From the NCBI RefSeq assembly GCF_003363715.1, contig NZ_QREV01000009.1:29625-93624 (forward strand): a stretch of 64,000 nt of DNA, in the 5' to 3' direction. The DNA comes from Parabacteroides acidifaciens. Its GTDB lineage: Bacteria; Bacteroidota; Bacteroidia; Bacteroidales; Tannerellaceae. The notes under the pieces were generated by a model that did not search any database, was not told the origin of the DNA, and saw nothing but the letters and a program-made list of their open reading frames with translations. Positions 8,495 to 17,144 of the stretch are shown here, piece by piece (position 1 is the first letter of the stretch; every line of letters begins with the position of its first letter). The translations under genes were made by a program, and so were the position numbers.

Positions 8495-8568
8495 GCCTCT
8501 TTAGCTCAGTTGGCCAGAGCACGTGATTTGTAATCTCGGGGTCGTTGGTTCGAATCCGACAAGAGGCT
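8495..8568 (+). tRNA. tRNA-Thr (anticodon TGT)
   Basis: The acceptor arms GCCTCTT and AAGAGGC pair over 7 bp. The D arm GCTC..GAGC, the T arm GTTGG-TTCGAAT-CCGAC and the anticodon loop TTTGTAA (TGT) are all present. The anticodon stem CGTGA/TCTCG has one T-T mismatch. CCA is not encoded. tRNA-Tyr follows 9 nt later on the same transcript. Confidence 0.93.
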
Positions 8569-8577
8569 CAAAATCTT

Positions 8578-8660
8578 GGGCAGTTACCAGAGTGGCCAAA
8601 TGGGGCTGACTGTAACTCAGCTGTCTTTCGACTTCGGTGGTTCGAATCCATCACTGCCCA
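8578..8660 (+). tRNA. tRNA-Tyr (anticodon GTA)
   Basis: A class II tRNA with acceptor GGGCAGT/ACTGCCC, anticodon stem-loop GCTGA-CTGTAAC-TCAGC (GTA), a long variable arm and T arm GGTGG-TTCGAAT-CCATC. CCA is not encoded. Confidence 0.94.
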
Positions 8661-8661
8661 C

Positions 8662-8698
8662 AAAAAAGACTTGGAAGAATATCTTTCAGGTCTTTTTT
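8662..8698. terminator. Terminator after the tRNA pair, likely bidirectional
   Basis: AAAAAAGAC (8662-8670) pairs with GTCTTTTTT (8690-8698), and the stem extends inward with two G-T wobbles to a 3-nt loop. The A and T tracts let it stop both the tRNA transcript and the oncoming rhaM transcript, whose stop is at 8722. Confidence 0.85.
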
Positions 8699-8721
8699 GT
8701 TTTCACTTCACCCGGATTATC

Positions 8722-9036
8722 CTAATCCATATGGAAAATTTCCTGCAGGGAAATAGATACCGGAGAGTTATCCGGATTTACATCCAAAAGATCGGACATA
8801 TAGTCCCACCATTTTTGCACAATCAGATTATCCCCCATATCCTGGGAAGACGCCTCCCCTTTTACCTTTTGGCAAGCAAACAAAACATTGGTCTCTTTAT
8901 CCCAATAAATGGAATAGTCACAAACTCCATTATCAGAAAGCATCTTTTTCAGTTCCGGCCAGATGGCAATATGGCGTCTTTGATATTCTTCCTCACATCC
9001 CGGCTTCAAATACATCTTAAAAGCTTCTCGTTTCAT
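8722..9036 (-). CDS. rhaM: L-rhamnose mutarotase
   Basis: The 104-residue protein matches the RhaM/RhaU family along its length: KMYLKPGCEEEYQRRH, the catalytic region HIAIWPELKKML, DYSIYWD, LFACQKV and the terminal QKWWDYMSDLL. It interconverts alpha and beta anomers of L-rhamnose. It usually sits in rhamnose operons; here no other rhamnose gene is near, so it may serve a pathway encoded elsewhere or a related 6-deoxy sugar. It has its own promoter (9071-9099) and terminator. Confidence 0.9.
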   Translation of the reverse strand: MKREAFKMYLKPGCEEEYQRRHIAIWPELKKMLSDNGVCDYSIYWDKETNVLFACQKVKGEASSQDMGDNLIVQKWWDYMSDLLDVNPDNSPVSISLQEIFHMD

Positions 9037-9070
9037 TGTCTTTCATTTTAGTCCTTATTCTTTGATGAGG

Positions 9071-9099
9071 CAAAAGTAGATATATTCAAACGAACACAA
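9071..9099 (-). promoter_or_regulatory. Promoter of rhaM
   Basis: On the minus strand TTG (complement of 9097-9099) and TACTTTTG (complement of 9071-9078) are 18 bp apart, close to the Bacteroidetes consensus. The start codon lies about 35 bp downstream. Confidence 0.65.
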
Positions 9100-9146
9100 T
9101 CTGGATAATTGTGCATATACTTTAAAAATTTGATACAGATAACAAC

Positions 9147-9180
9147 AAAAAAAGCCATCCCCTGTTCATGGAGATGGCCT
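9147..9180 (-). terminator. Terminator of grpE-dnaJ
   Basis: On the minus strand GCCATCTCC pairs with GGGGATGGC (one G-T wobble) and is followed by T7. It begins 22 bp after the dnaJ stop. Confidence 0.85.
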
Positions 9181-9201
9181 CTTGCCAACTAAAAAGAATC
9201 T

Positions 9202-10359
9202 TTAGTCAAACATATGTCTGAATTTATCGAAAATCTTTTCCTTTACAGACTTCTTAGGCTGGAAGTTTGGAGAGTTTTCCAGACCGTTCATGATATCCTT
9301 TTCCGAAGGAGACAATGTCTCAGGGATATAAACGCTCACATTCACAAGCAAGTCACCCGTGCCATAGCTATTGACGGAAGGAAGCCCCTTATTACGCAAA
9401 CGAAGCACCTTACCCGGCTGTGTTCCCGGCTCGATCTTGACTTTCGCCTTCCCGTCGATAGTAGGAACCTCCACCGTGCCGCCCAGGGCAGCTTGGGGCA
9501 CACTCAACAGCAAGTTATACAACAGGTCGTTTTCATCGCGTATCAATTCAGGATGCGGCTCCTCTTCGACCAAAATCAGCAAATCACCATTGATACCGCC
9601 GTGACGGGCTGCATTTCCTTTTCCACTCATGGAAAGTTGCATGCCTTCTGCGACACCGGCCGGAATATTGATCGTGATCACTTCTTCATCGCGAACAATT
9701 CCCTCACCATTACATTCACTACACTTCTTGGTGATGATCTTGCCTTCACCACCACAGGTCGGACATGTTGTCTGCGTCTGCATCTGTCCCAGGATCGTAT
9801 TGGCGATACGCGTGACGACGCCGCTACCGTGACAAGTCTCGCAAGTTTTAGAACTATGGTCGTCCTCCGCACCACTGCCATGGCATTTGGAACACGTGAC
9901 ATATTTCTTCACCTTGATCTTCTTCTCCACGCCACCGGCTATTTCTTTCAGGTTCAGCTTCACTTTCACACGCAGATCGGAACCCCGGTTCACACGACGC
10001 CCGCCACGCGAACCGCCGCCAAAGCCGCTGAAACCGCCAAAGCCACCGAAATGTCCGCCAAAGATGTCGCCAAACTGGGAGAATATATCATCCATAGACA
10101 TTCCGCCTCCGAAGCCACCGCCCTGTGAAGCGCCTCCTACTCCGGCATGGCCGAACTGATCGTACCGCTGCCGTTTTTGTGGGTCGCTCAGCACATCATA
10201 CGCTTCGGCTGCTTCCTTAAAGTTTTCCTCAGCCTGCTTATCACCCGGGTTCTTGTCCGGATGGAACTGAATAGCCTTTTTCCGGTAGGCTTTCTTTATC
10301 TCTTCTGTCGAGGCATTCTTCTCGACGCCCAGCACTTCATAATAATCTCTTTTAGCCAT
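9202..10359 (-). CDS. dnaJ: Chaperone DnaJ (Hsp40)
   Basis: The 385-residue type A J-protein starts with the J domain ([13 protein letters not shown] triad in [10 protein letters not shown]). A Gly/Phe-rich linker follows (residues about 75-115), then four zinc-binding repeats ([32 protein letters not shown]) and the C-terminal substrate domains. It delivers unfolded proteins to DnaK and stimulates its ATPase. It follows grpE by 42 bp on the same strand, the common Bacteroidetes grpE-dnaJ arrangement with dnaK elsewhere. Confidence 0.98.
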   Translation of the reverse strand: MAKRDYYEVLGVEKNASTEEIKKAYRKKAIQFHPDKNPGDKQAEENFKEAAEAYDVLSDPQKRQRYDQFGHAGVGGASQGGGFGGGMSMDDIFSQFGDIFGGHFGGFGGFSGFGGGSRGGRRVNRGSDLRVKVKLNLKEIAGGVEKKIKVKKYVTCSKCHGSGAEDDHSSKTCETCHGSGVVTRIANTILGQMQTQTTCPTCGGEGKIITKKCSECNGEGIVRDEEVITINIPAGVAEGMQLSMSGKGNAARHGGINGDLLILVEEEPHPELIRDENDLLYNLLLSVPQAALGGTVEVPTIDGKAKVKIEPGTQPGKVLRLRNKGLPSVNSYGTGDLLVNVSVYIPETLSPSEKDIMNGLENSPNFQPKKSVKEKIFDKFRHMFD

Positions 10360-10401
10360 CTTTGTATCTGTCTGTTGTTATTTGCTTATTATCCTGCCAT
10401 C

Positions 10402-11010
10402 TTACTCCCCGACAACCACTTTTGCATGACGGATCACTTTGTCATTCAAGGTGTAACCGGTTTGTACGCAATCCAGCACCTTTCCTTTCATATCAGGTTC
10501 CGGAGCCGGGATCATGGCAACAGCCTCAGATGTCTCAGCATCAAAAGGCTCACCAACCGTCTCGATCGGCTTTACATTCTGCTGGGACAGGTAAGACATG
10601 AATTTAGAATAGATAAGTTCCACGCCTTCGGTAACAGCCTTTATATCTTCAGCTGTACGGATGTTCTGCAAGGCACGTTCAAAATCATCGACAACAGGGA
10701 GCAGATGAGTCAGTGCGCTTTCGCCGCCATTCTTAATCAGCTCGGACTTTTCACGCAATGTACGTTTACGATAGTTGTCAAACTCAGCCATCAAGCGCAA
10801 ATGAGAATCGTTCAGCTCGTTATACTTCTTCTTGAGTTCTTCCAATTCTCCCTGTCCGTCACATTCGTCCGTCACATTGTCAGATGCAGCATTTTCGTCT
10901 GCCGCATTTACCTGTTCTTCCTGCAAATTTGTCGCATCATCAACACCCTGGCGTTCTTTTTTGTCAGCAGTTTCTTTCTTACTATTAAAATTCATCTTAT
11001 TCATAACCAA
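10402..11010 (-). CDS. grpE: Nucleotide exchange factor GrpE
   Basis: The protein (202 residues from the first ATG) has an acidic unstructured N terminus, the long helix ELKKKYNELNDSHLRLMAEFDNYRKRTLREK typical of the GrpE dimer stalk, and the C-terminal beta wing with GYTLNDKVIRHAKVVVGE. It releases ADP from DnaK. Three ATGs (11010, 11004, 10995) lie close together and the sequence does not choose between them. It is the first gene of the grpE-dnaJ operon. No clear TAnnTTTG box lies upstream, so a stress-specific promoter is possible. Confidence 0.96.
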   Translation of the reverse strand: MVMNKMNFNSKKETADKKERQGVDDATNLQEEQVNAADENAASDNVTDECDGQGELEELKKKYNELNDSHLRLMAEFDNYRKRTLREKSELIKNGGESALTHLLPVVDDFERALQNIRTAEDIKAVTEGVELIYSKFMSYLSQQNVKPIETVGEPFDAETSEAVAMIPAPEPDMKGKVLDCVQTGYTLNDKVIRHAKVVVGE

Positions 11011-11160
11011 TTATATATTTTCATTACTATCTAATTGTCAATAAGATACCATACACATATCACACCATACATATATATGCCGGCATTATTCTTGTCGGTA
11101 TCATTCACCAATATAACATCAAATATGCTGCCAACTGTTCTTACAGAACGAAAATATCTT

Positions 11161-11168
11161 TACCTTTG
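11161..11168 (+). promoter_or_regulatory. Predicted -7 box for the PDZ/DUF4136-mutS2-corA run
   Basis: TACCTTTG fits TAnnTTTG exactly and lies 63 bp upstream of the ATG at 11232. No clear -33 element is seen. Confidence 0.5.
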
Positions 11169-11231
11169 TGTAGTAAATGATGATTTTATTGTCACATACA
11201 ATATAGATTAATAAAACAATAGGAATTAATT

Positions 11232-12650
11232 ATGAAGAGAGCGATTTTGTCAGTCTTACTGCTATTTGCATTTCTTACCGGTTTTGCTCAAAACCGGAAT
11301 ATCTGTCGGTTAGGCATCACATACGATATCAGTCAAAGCGATCATTGGGGTAAAAACAGGCCTGTTATTACCAGTATCATTCCTTATTCCCCGGCGGAAC
11401 TTGCCGGAGTGAAGACTAATGATATCATCATGGCCATCGACGGCGTCCAGACGTTGGATATCTCGCCCGAGGAAATAGAAGAGATGTTGAACCCGGCCGG
11501 AAAAAATGAGGTGCTGCTCACTATCGGCAACCTGTCGAACCCTTCCAAGCAAGTCATGGTTAAAAAAGAATGCAAAAAAAGCAATGCCATCACGGAAGAA
11601 CAACTGGCGACCGCTTTTTCCATGTATAGTCTGGAGACAACCAGCGAACGCGAATTTGTCTGCCCGTTCAAGACGACAGTCACGGCCGATCCGGTCGATT
11701 TCGGAAAATTCAAGACTTTCGCATTCTCTGCCATAGACGAGAACAACAGTAAGCTGGAAACAGTTATCAACGAAAGCATTGAAAAGGAACTGACTAAAAA
11801 AGGAATGACAGTCGACGTGGACAGACCCGACATTCTGGTACAGACATTCTATTTCTTTGACAAGAATCCGAACTACAAGGGAGCAAACAAAATACTGATT
11901 GAAAAAGAGCCCGTGTATCGTTACAACTTCCTCCAAAGCAAAATGGAAATATTCCCGTTCCTGAATCCGACAGCTGCAGAAACAGAGGCGGAATACCTGC
12001 TTCAGTTCGGTTTCCGCCTGATCGACCAGCGGGATGTGCCGGGCCGGATACTTTGGGAGTGTGAAGCAAACGAGTTGTTGGAAGATTCATACCGCCTGGA
12101 CGAATATGCCCGTATCCATGCACCGTTGATGTGCATGCAATATCCGTACACCAAGTACCGCCGCAATGTGCCGTTCAAAGTCAACCAGAAGACATACAAC
12201 TATACAGGTTTGAGCTATGACATCGACCGTATGGAACTGGTTACCGATGTCGACAAGAACTCTCCGGCCTATGCTGCCGGCTTGCGCCCGCGCGACGTTG
12301 TGGAAAAGATCAACAACCACAAGATGGATAACACGACGGAAGAGTTCTCCGCCGCTTATAAAGGATTTATCACCAACACGATGAAATACCGCGATCCGAA
12401 AACCCGGTTTACGGATGCCAACGGATTTAAACGCTGTATGTTCTGGGATACATTCAAATACTCGCAGGTGGCCGATGCGATCCAGAAGTCCGGAAACAAA
12501 GCCGCCTATTCTTACTTATATTATTACGCCCCTTATATCAACCCGTCAGGCAACAACGCCTGCACGTTCGATATCAAGCGGGGGAAGAACAAAATGGAAA
12601 TCATCGTCCGTCCGACCATTCGCCGGTCTGTGACGGTCGAAGTAAAATAA
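11232..12650 (+). CDS. Periplasmic protein with two PDZ domains around a DUF4136 domain
   Basis: The 472-residue protein has a signal peptide (MKRAILSVLLLFAFLTGFAQ). The first PDZ domain spans about residues 25-110 (ITSIIPYSPAELAGVKTNDIIMAIDG), the middle resembles DUF4136 (DFGKFKTFAFS.. ELTKKGMTVD..PDILVQTFYF), and a second PDZ lies at about 325-390 (VDKNSPAYAAGLRPRDVVEKINN). PDZ modules bind exposed C-terminal or beta-strand peptides, so a scaffold or adaptor role in the envelope is likely. No protease domain is present. mutS2 starts 15 bp downstream, but a functional link is not evident. Confidence 0.75.
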   Translation: MKRAILSVLLLFAFLTGFAQNRNICRLGITYDISQSDHWGKNRPVITSIIPYSPAELAGVKTNDIIMAIDGVQTLDISPEEIEEMLNPAGKNEVLLTIGNLSNPSKQVMVKKECKKSNAITEEQLATAFSMYSLETTSEREFVCPFKTTVTADPVDFGKFKTFAFSAIDENNSKLETVINESIEKELTKKGMTVDVDRPDILVQTFYFFDKNPNYKGANKILIEKEPVYRYNFLQSKMEIFPFLNPTAAETEAEYLLQFGFRLIDQRDVPGRILWECEANELLEDSYRLDEYARIHAPLMCMQYPYTKYRRNVPFKVNQKTYNYTGLSYDIDRMELVTDVDKNSPAYAAGLRPRDVVEKINNHKMDNTTEEFSAAYKGFITNTMKYRDPKTRFTDANGFKRCMFWDTFKYSQVADAIQKSGNKAAYSYLYYYAPYINPSGNNACTFDIKRGKNKMEIIVRPTIRRSVTVEVK

Positions 12651-12665
12651 AGCATTTACAAGAAC

Positions 12666-15143
12666 GTGATATACCCACAAAACTTCGAACAGAAAACGGG
12701 CTTCGATAAAGTCCGCCATTTAATTTCAGAAAAATGTTTAAGTCCGCTCGGAGAAGAGCGGGTGGCGGAGATGGAATTCTCCGCCGACTTTCAAACCGTA
12801 ACCGAACGCCTGGAACAGACAGACGAATTTGTCCGCATCCTGCATGGAGAAGACGAGTTTCCCGCCAGTTACTTCTTCGATGTGCGTTATTCGCTGAAAC
12901 GAATACGCCCGGAAGGAACCTGGCTGGACGAAAAGGAGCTGTTCGACCTGAAACGGTCACTCCAGACTATCAACGACATCATCCGTTTCTTCCGTCCCTC
13001 CATGGAAGAGGGAGAAGAGATCAAATATCCCGCCCTGACAGCTCTCGCCGGTGATATTATGGTGTTCCCGCAACTGATCGGAAAGATAGATGCCATCCTC
13101 GATAAATTCGGGCGTGTAAAAGACAACGCCTCCCCCACGCTGGCACAAATACGGAAAGAGATATCCGCCACAATGAGCGGTATCTCGCGCAGCTTGCAAT
13201 CGATCCTGCGCGCCGCCCAGTCAGACGGGGTTGTCGACAAAGATGTAACGCCGACCATGCGCGACGGCCGCCTGATGATCCCTGTCGCCCCCGCCTTCAA
13301 GCGAAAAATCAAAGGGATCGTACACGACGAGTCGGCCAGCGGAAAAACAGTCTTTATCGAACCGGAAGTCGTGGTGGAAGCAAACAACCGTATCCGGGAA
13401 CTGGAAGGAGACGAACGCCGGGAGATCATGAAGATATTAACGGAGTTCACCAATTTCGTGCGTCCGTCAGTGCCCGACATCCTCCAATCGTACGAGTTCT
13501 TAGCCGAGATCGACTTTATCCGTGCTAAAGCCTTGTTTGCCGAACAGGTGAACGGGATCAAGCCGGTTGTCGAAAACAAGCAACAAGTAGACTGGATCCG
13601 CGCCTCGCATCCCCTGCTCTACCTCTCACTGCAAAAACAAAACAAACAGGTCGTCCCACTGGACATCATGCTGGAAGAGAACAAGCGGCTGCTTATCATT
13701 TCCGGTCCGAACGCAGGCGGAAAATCAGTCTGCCTGAAAACAGTCGGACTGCTGCAATACATGCTACAATGCGGGCTGCTTATCCCGGTATATGAAAGTT
13801 CGAAAACAGGCCTGTTCGACAACCTGTTTATCGATATCGGCGACGAACAAAGCATCGAAAACGACCTGAGCACATACAGTTCCCACCTGACGAACATGAA
13901 GTTCTTCGTGAAGAACTGCAACAGCAAGACGCTGATCCTGATCGATGAGTTCGGCAGCGGCACGGAACCGCAGATCGGTGGAGCCATTGCCGAAGCCCTG
14001 CTGGACCGTTTCAACCGGAACCACAGCTATGGCGTCATCACAACCCATTACCAGAATCTGAAGCATTTCGCGGAAGATACGGAAGGGATCGTCAATGGAG
14101 CCATGCTCTATGACCGCCACCTGATGCAGCCCCTGTTCAAGCTGTCCATCGGAAACCCGGGCAGTTCTTTCGCTGTCGAAATAGCCCGGAAAATCGGTCT
14201 GCCGGAAGATGTCATTGCCGACGCATCCGCCAATGTAGGTTCCGACTATATCAATATGGACAAATACCTCCAGGATATCGTGCGCGACAAACGCTACTGG
14301 GAAAGCAAACGGCAGAACATCCGCCAACAGGAGAAAAAACTGGAAGATATCACCGCCCGCTACGAGCAGGACCTCGAAGCCGTAAGCAAACAACGGAAAG
14401 AGATCATGCGGACTGCCAAGGAAGAAGCACAGCGCATCCTCGCCGAAGCCAATGCCAAGATAGAAAATACGATCCGCGAGATCAAAGAGGCCCAGGCGGA
14501 AAAAGAGCAGACCAAGCTGGCCCGCAAAGCACTGGAAGAGTTCAAAGCTTCCGTGATAGCCGCCGAAGAGGAAGACGACAAAATCGCCCGCAAAATGGCC
14601 AAACTGCAAGAGCGCAAAGAGCGTAAGAAGCAAAAGCAGAACACGCCGGCATCCAAGCAGACCTTCAACCGCGATGTCATAGAAGTGGGCGACAATGTCC
14701 GCCTCAAAGGACAAATGTCTGCCGGGACAGTTATGGAACTGCAAGGCAAACAGGCTGTCGTAGCCTTCGGCATGATCAAAAGCACCGTCAAACTGGATCA
14801 ACTGGAAAAGGTCAGCAAAGGCCAGATCAAGAAGGAAATCCAGAAAAGCACCTTTGTCAGTGTCCAGACAGCCGACGATATGCACGAAAAGAAATTGAAC
14901 TTTAAGCAGGAGATCGATGTTAGAGGTATGAGGGGAGACGAAGCATTGCAGGCGGTGACCTATTTTGTCGACGACGCCATACAGGTCGGTGCGGCCCGCA
15001 TACGCATCCTGCACGGGACAGGGACAGGCATCTTGCGCCAGTTGATACGCGACTACCTGCACTCCGTGCCCGGCGTCCGCCAGTATCACGACGAACATGT
15101 CCAGTTCGGAGGTGCCGGCATAACTGTCGTAGAACTCGAATAA
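12666..15143 (+). CDS. mutS2: MutS2-type DNA/ribosome-associated ATPase with Smr domain
   Basis: The 825-residue protein starts at GTG (12666). It has the MutS core and clamp (residues 1-320), Walker A ISGPNAGGKSVCLKTVG, Walker B LILIDEFGSGTEPQ, the signature TYSSHLTNM and the switch TTHYQNLKHFA. A long basic coiled coil (about 515-660), a KOW-like segment and a C-terminal Smr domain (IDVRGMRGDEALQAV, ILHGTGTGILRQLIRDYL) follow. MutS2 lacks the mismatch-binding domain. Family members are linked to suppression of recombination and, in firmicutes, to rescue of collided ribosomes. Which role applies here is unknown. Confidence 0.95.
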   Translation: MIYPQNFEQKTGFDKVRHLISEKCLSPLGEERVAEMEFSADFQTVTERLEQTDEFVRILHGEDEFPASYFFDVRYSLKRIRPEGTWLDEKELFDLKRSLQTINDIIRFFRPSMEEGEEIKYPALTALAGDIMVFPQLIGKIDAILDKFGRVKDNASPTLAQIRKEISATMSGISRSLQSILRAAQSDGVVDKDVTPTMRDGRLMIPVAPAFKRKIKGIVHDESASGKTVFIEPEVVVEANNRIRELEGDERREIMKILTEFTNFVRPSVPDILQSYEFLAEIDFIRAKALFAEQVNGIKPVVENKQQVDWIRASHPLLYLSLQKQNKQVVPLDIMLEENKRLLIISGPNAGGKSVCLKTVGLLQYMLQCGLLIPVYESSKTGLFDNLFIDIGDEQSIENDLSTYSSHLTNMKFFVKNCNSKTLILIDEFGSGTEPQIGGAIAEALLDRFNRNHSYGVITTHYQNLKHFAEDTEGIVNGAMLYDRHLMQPLFKLSIGNPGSSFAVEIARKIGLPEDVIADASANVGSDYINMDKYLQDIVRDKRYWESKRQNIRQQEKKLEDITARYEQDLEAVSKQRKEIMRTAKEEAQRILAEANAKIENTIREIKEAQAEKEQTKLARKALEEFKASVIAAEEEDDKIARKMAKLQERKERKKQKQNTPASKQTFNRDVIEVGDNVRLKGQMSAGTVMELQGKQAVVAFGMIKSTVKLDQLEKVSKGQIKKEIQKSTFVSVQTADDMHEKKLNFKQEIDVRGMRGDEALQAVTYFVDDAIQVGAARIRILHGTGTGILRQLIRDYLHSVPGVRQYHDEHVQFGGAGITVVELE

Positions 15144-15156
15144 AAAACATAAGGGT

Positions 15157-16239
15157 ATGAGGCGAAAAGAATCCGTGCGCCTACACAGGCACAAGCATAT
15201 TTCAAACCGGCACCTGGCCGAACGGTATTATTATGCAGGTGAACATGAAACAGTCACGAACATTCGCCTCACCCAATATAACGCCACCAACCTGCACACA
15301 CGGAATCTCAGAACAGACGAAACATCATTCCGCAAATTGGCCGATGCAAACAGCATCAACTGGTTTCAAGTGAGCGGCCTGACCGATTCGGAAGCGATCA
15401 CCCGCATGGTCAACGAGTTCGGGATGCATAACCTGGATGCCAAAGACATCCTGACGCCCCAGCACGTGGTCAAAATAGAAGAATACGACAAGCACACGCT
15501 TATCATACTCAATTCTTCCTATTACAATGCCAATATGGAACTCAACTCCGAACATATCAGCCTGTTGATTACGGGAAATGTCGTGATCAGTTTTACGGAA
15601 AGCAATAATCCGGTGTTTGAAGACGCCTACAAAGCATTGGAATCCAATATGCTGAATATCCGGAAGAAAGGTAGCGGGCTACTGTTGGCATTCCTGCTTA
15701 ACACCATTATCGCCAACCTGGTGGAAGCGGCCTCCAAAGTGGAAGAGATGCTTGAAGACATCGAGGAAACCCTGCTTGACATCAAAAACGACCAGGGAAA
15801 CATGGGACAGTTGATCCAACAACACCGGAAAGAATATATGATTATCAGGAAAAACAGTCAGCCGCTGAAAGAACAGTTTGCCAAACTGCTACGTACCGAA
15901 AACGGGCTCATAAGCCCCGACATCCTGCCGATCTACAACGATTTGTCCGACCAATTGCTATTTGTTATCCAGACAACAGAGAGCTGCCGGGAAATTATCT
16001 CCTCTCTGGTCGACCTGTATATATCCAATAACGACCTGCGCATGAATGCGATCATGAAACGTTTGACTATCGTTTCCACACTCTTCATTCCGCTCACATT
16101 CCTGGCAGGTATATGGGGTATGAATTTCAAGATTATGCCGGAGTTAGACTGGAGATACGGATATGGCATAGCCTGGTCGCTTATGCTGCTCACAGCAATT
16201 GTAACCTGGCTATACATGCGGAAAAAGGACTGGTTTTAG
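15157..16239 (+). CDS. corA: CorA-family magnesium/cobalt transporter
   Basis: The 360-residue protein has a cytosolic N-terminal domain, a long stalk helix, and two C-terminal membrane helices. The first helix ends in the diagnostic GMN motif (FLAGIWGMNFKIMPELDW) and the tail is KKDWF. It forms a pentameric channel for Mg2+ (also Co2+ or Ni2+). The start at 15157 is 13 bp after the mutS2 stop. Its stop overlaps by 4 bp with the stop of the convergent recombinase gene. The specific ion is inferred from the family. Confidence 0.93.
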   Translation: MRRKESVRLHRHKHISNRHLAERYYYAGEHETVTNIRLTQYNATNLHTRNLRTDETSFRKLADANSINWFQVSGLTDSEAITRMVNEFGMHNLDAKDILTPQHVVKIEEYDKHTLIILNSSYYNANMELNSEHISLLITGNVVISFTESNNPVFEDAYKALESNMLNIRKKGSGLLLAFLLNTIIANLVEAASKVEEMLEDIEETLLDIKNDQGNMGQLIQQHRKEYMIIRKNSQPLKEQFAKLLRTENGLISPDILPIYNDLSDQLLFVIQTTESCREIISSLVDLYISNNDLRMNAIMKRLTIVSTLFIPLTFLAGIWGMNFKIMPELDWRYGYGIAWSLMLLTAIVTWLYMRKKDWF

Positions 16240-16841
16240 AGTCCGTAGTTCCGTTTGAACATATAATACGTATTTCTGGAGACATTAAAACGCTTGCAAA
16301 TCTCAATCACGGTGTCTCCGCGTTCGAGCATACTGATCACCTCCTCTTTATGCGCATCCAAGAAAGATTGTTTAGCGGCCGATCCTTTCGGACGCCCTAA
16401 AGGACCTCCCGTGTTCTTCTTGTGGGTCAAGGCCTCTTTTGTCCGGGTGGACATCAAACTATGTTCGATCTCGGTTACCAGATTGAATACACTTCCCATA
16501 ACTGGAAGATTTAAGGCGCCATCCAAGGCATACCGGTCTTTTATGCTGTAGACCTGAACTCCTTTTTCCATGCAGCGGCTCATGATTGCCATGACCTCCG
16601 ACAAAGTGCGTCCAAGGCGGGAAATGTCCAAAAATATCAGCGTATCCCCTTTTTGCATACGGTCTACAACCATATCGATATTACGTTCGTCTTCCTTTCC
16701 TTTACCGAAACCGATAGTGACATCCGTAACCCACTTATCGACATTCATCTGATGATCCGACGCAAAGCGTTTTATTTCATCTTTCTGTATTTCAAGATGT
16801 TCTTTGTTAGATGTTCCAACTCTCAAATAAGCTATTATCAT
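16236..16841 (-). CDS. Serine recombinase, DNA invertase (Mpi) family, with altered catalytic motif
   Basis: The 201-residue protein has the resolvase/invertase layout: N-terminal catalytic domain (1-135), then GPLGRPKGS and a C-terminal HTH (VIEICKRFNVSRNTYYMFK). The arginines of the active site are in place (YLRV, DISRLGRT). The usual RVST motif, whose serine forms the covalent DNA link, reads RVGTSNKEHL here: Gly9 stands where Ser is expected, with Thr10 and Ser11 beside it. In Bacteroides such enzymes flip promoters of capsule and surface loci. I found no inverted-repeat-bounded segment next to it. It may act in trans, use a neighbouring hydroxyl, or be inactive. Confidence 0.85.
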   Translation of the reverse strand: MIIAYLRVGTSNKEHLEIQKDEIKRFASDHQMNVDKWVTDVTIGFGKGKEDERNIDMVVDRMQKGDTLIFLDISRLGRTLSEVMAIMSRCMEKGVQVYSIKDRYALDGALNLPVMGSVFNLVTEIEHSLMSTRTKEALTHKKNTGGPLGRPKGSAAKQSFLDAHKEEVISMLERGDTVIEICKRFNVSRNTYYMFKRNYGL

Positions 16842-17144
16842 ATTTCCAGAAACTTAATAATTAAAAAACATAGAACCAATGTTTAATTTTCGGTGAAGAT
16901 ACGAAAAGTAATAATAGTACAATAGCTAAACTTTCCATTTTATTTCAAGAAAATGTTAGGAACCCTCTCTTTTCCACCACAAATCGAGTCGTATGCGAAC
17001 AGTTATTCCACTAAAAATGACAGCCCGGACAAAATACCGGATAACCGGCGATTTATGACCCTTTCAATATCTTTCCAACTTCTATGAAATTCATATTTTT
17101 TCGTTAGCTTTGCAGTTTCAACCGTTAAATAACAATTTTCAGAA
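16842..17144. other. 303-bp spacer between recombinase and cobQ
   Basis: Holds the divergent upstream regions. The cobQ -7 box is at 17105-17112. I looked for inverted repeats that could bound an invertible promoter and saw none convincing. Confidence 0.5.
17105..17112 (+). promoter_or_regulatory. Predicted -7 box for cobQ
   Basis: TAGCTTTG fits TAnnTTTG and ends 32 bp before the cobQ ATG. The -33 region has no clear TTG. Confidence 0.5.

Noticed and set aside
9214..10128. 304-codon frame antisense to dnaJ
   Set aside because: Shadow frame caused by GC-rich Gly repeats and zinc-finger codons of dnaJ.
13764..15194. 476-codon open frame antisense to mutS2
   Set aside because: It is a shadow of the mutS2 codon pattern; the real gene has full MutS2 and Smr motifs.
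16842..17144. Possible invertible promoter beside the serine recombinase
   Set aside because: I searched by eye for matched inverted repeats flanking a promoter box and found none longer than chance.
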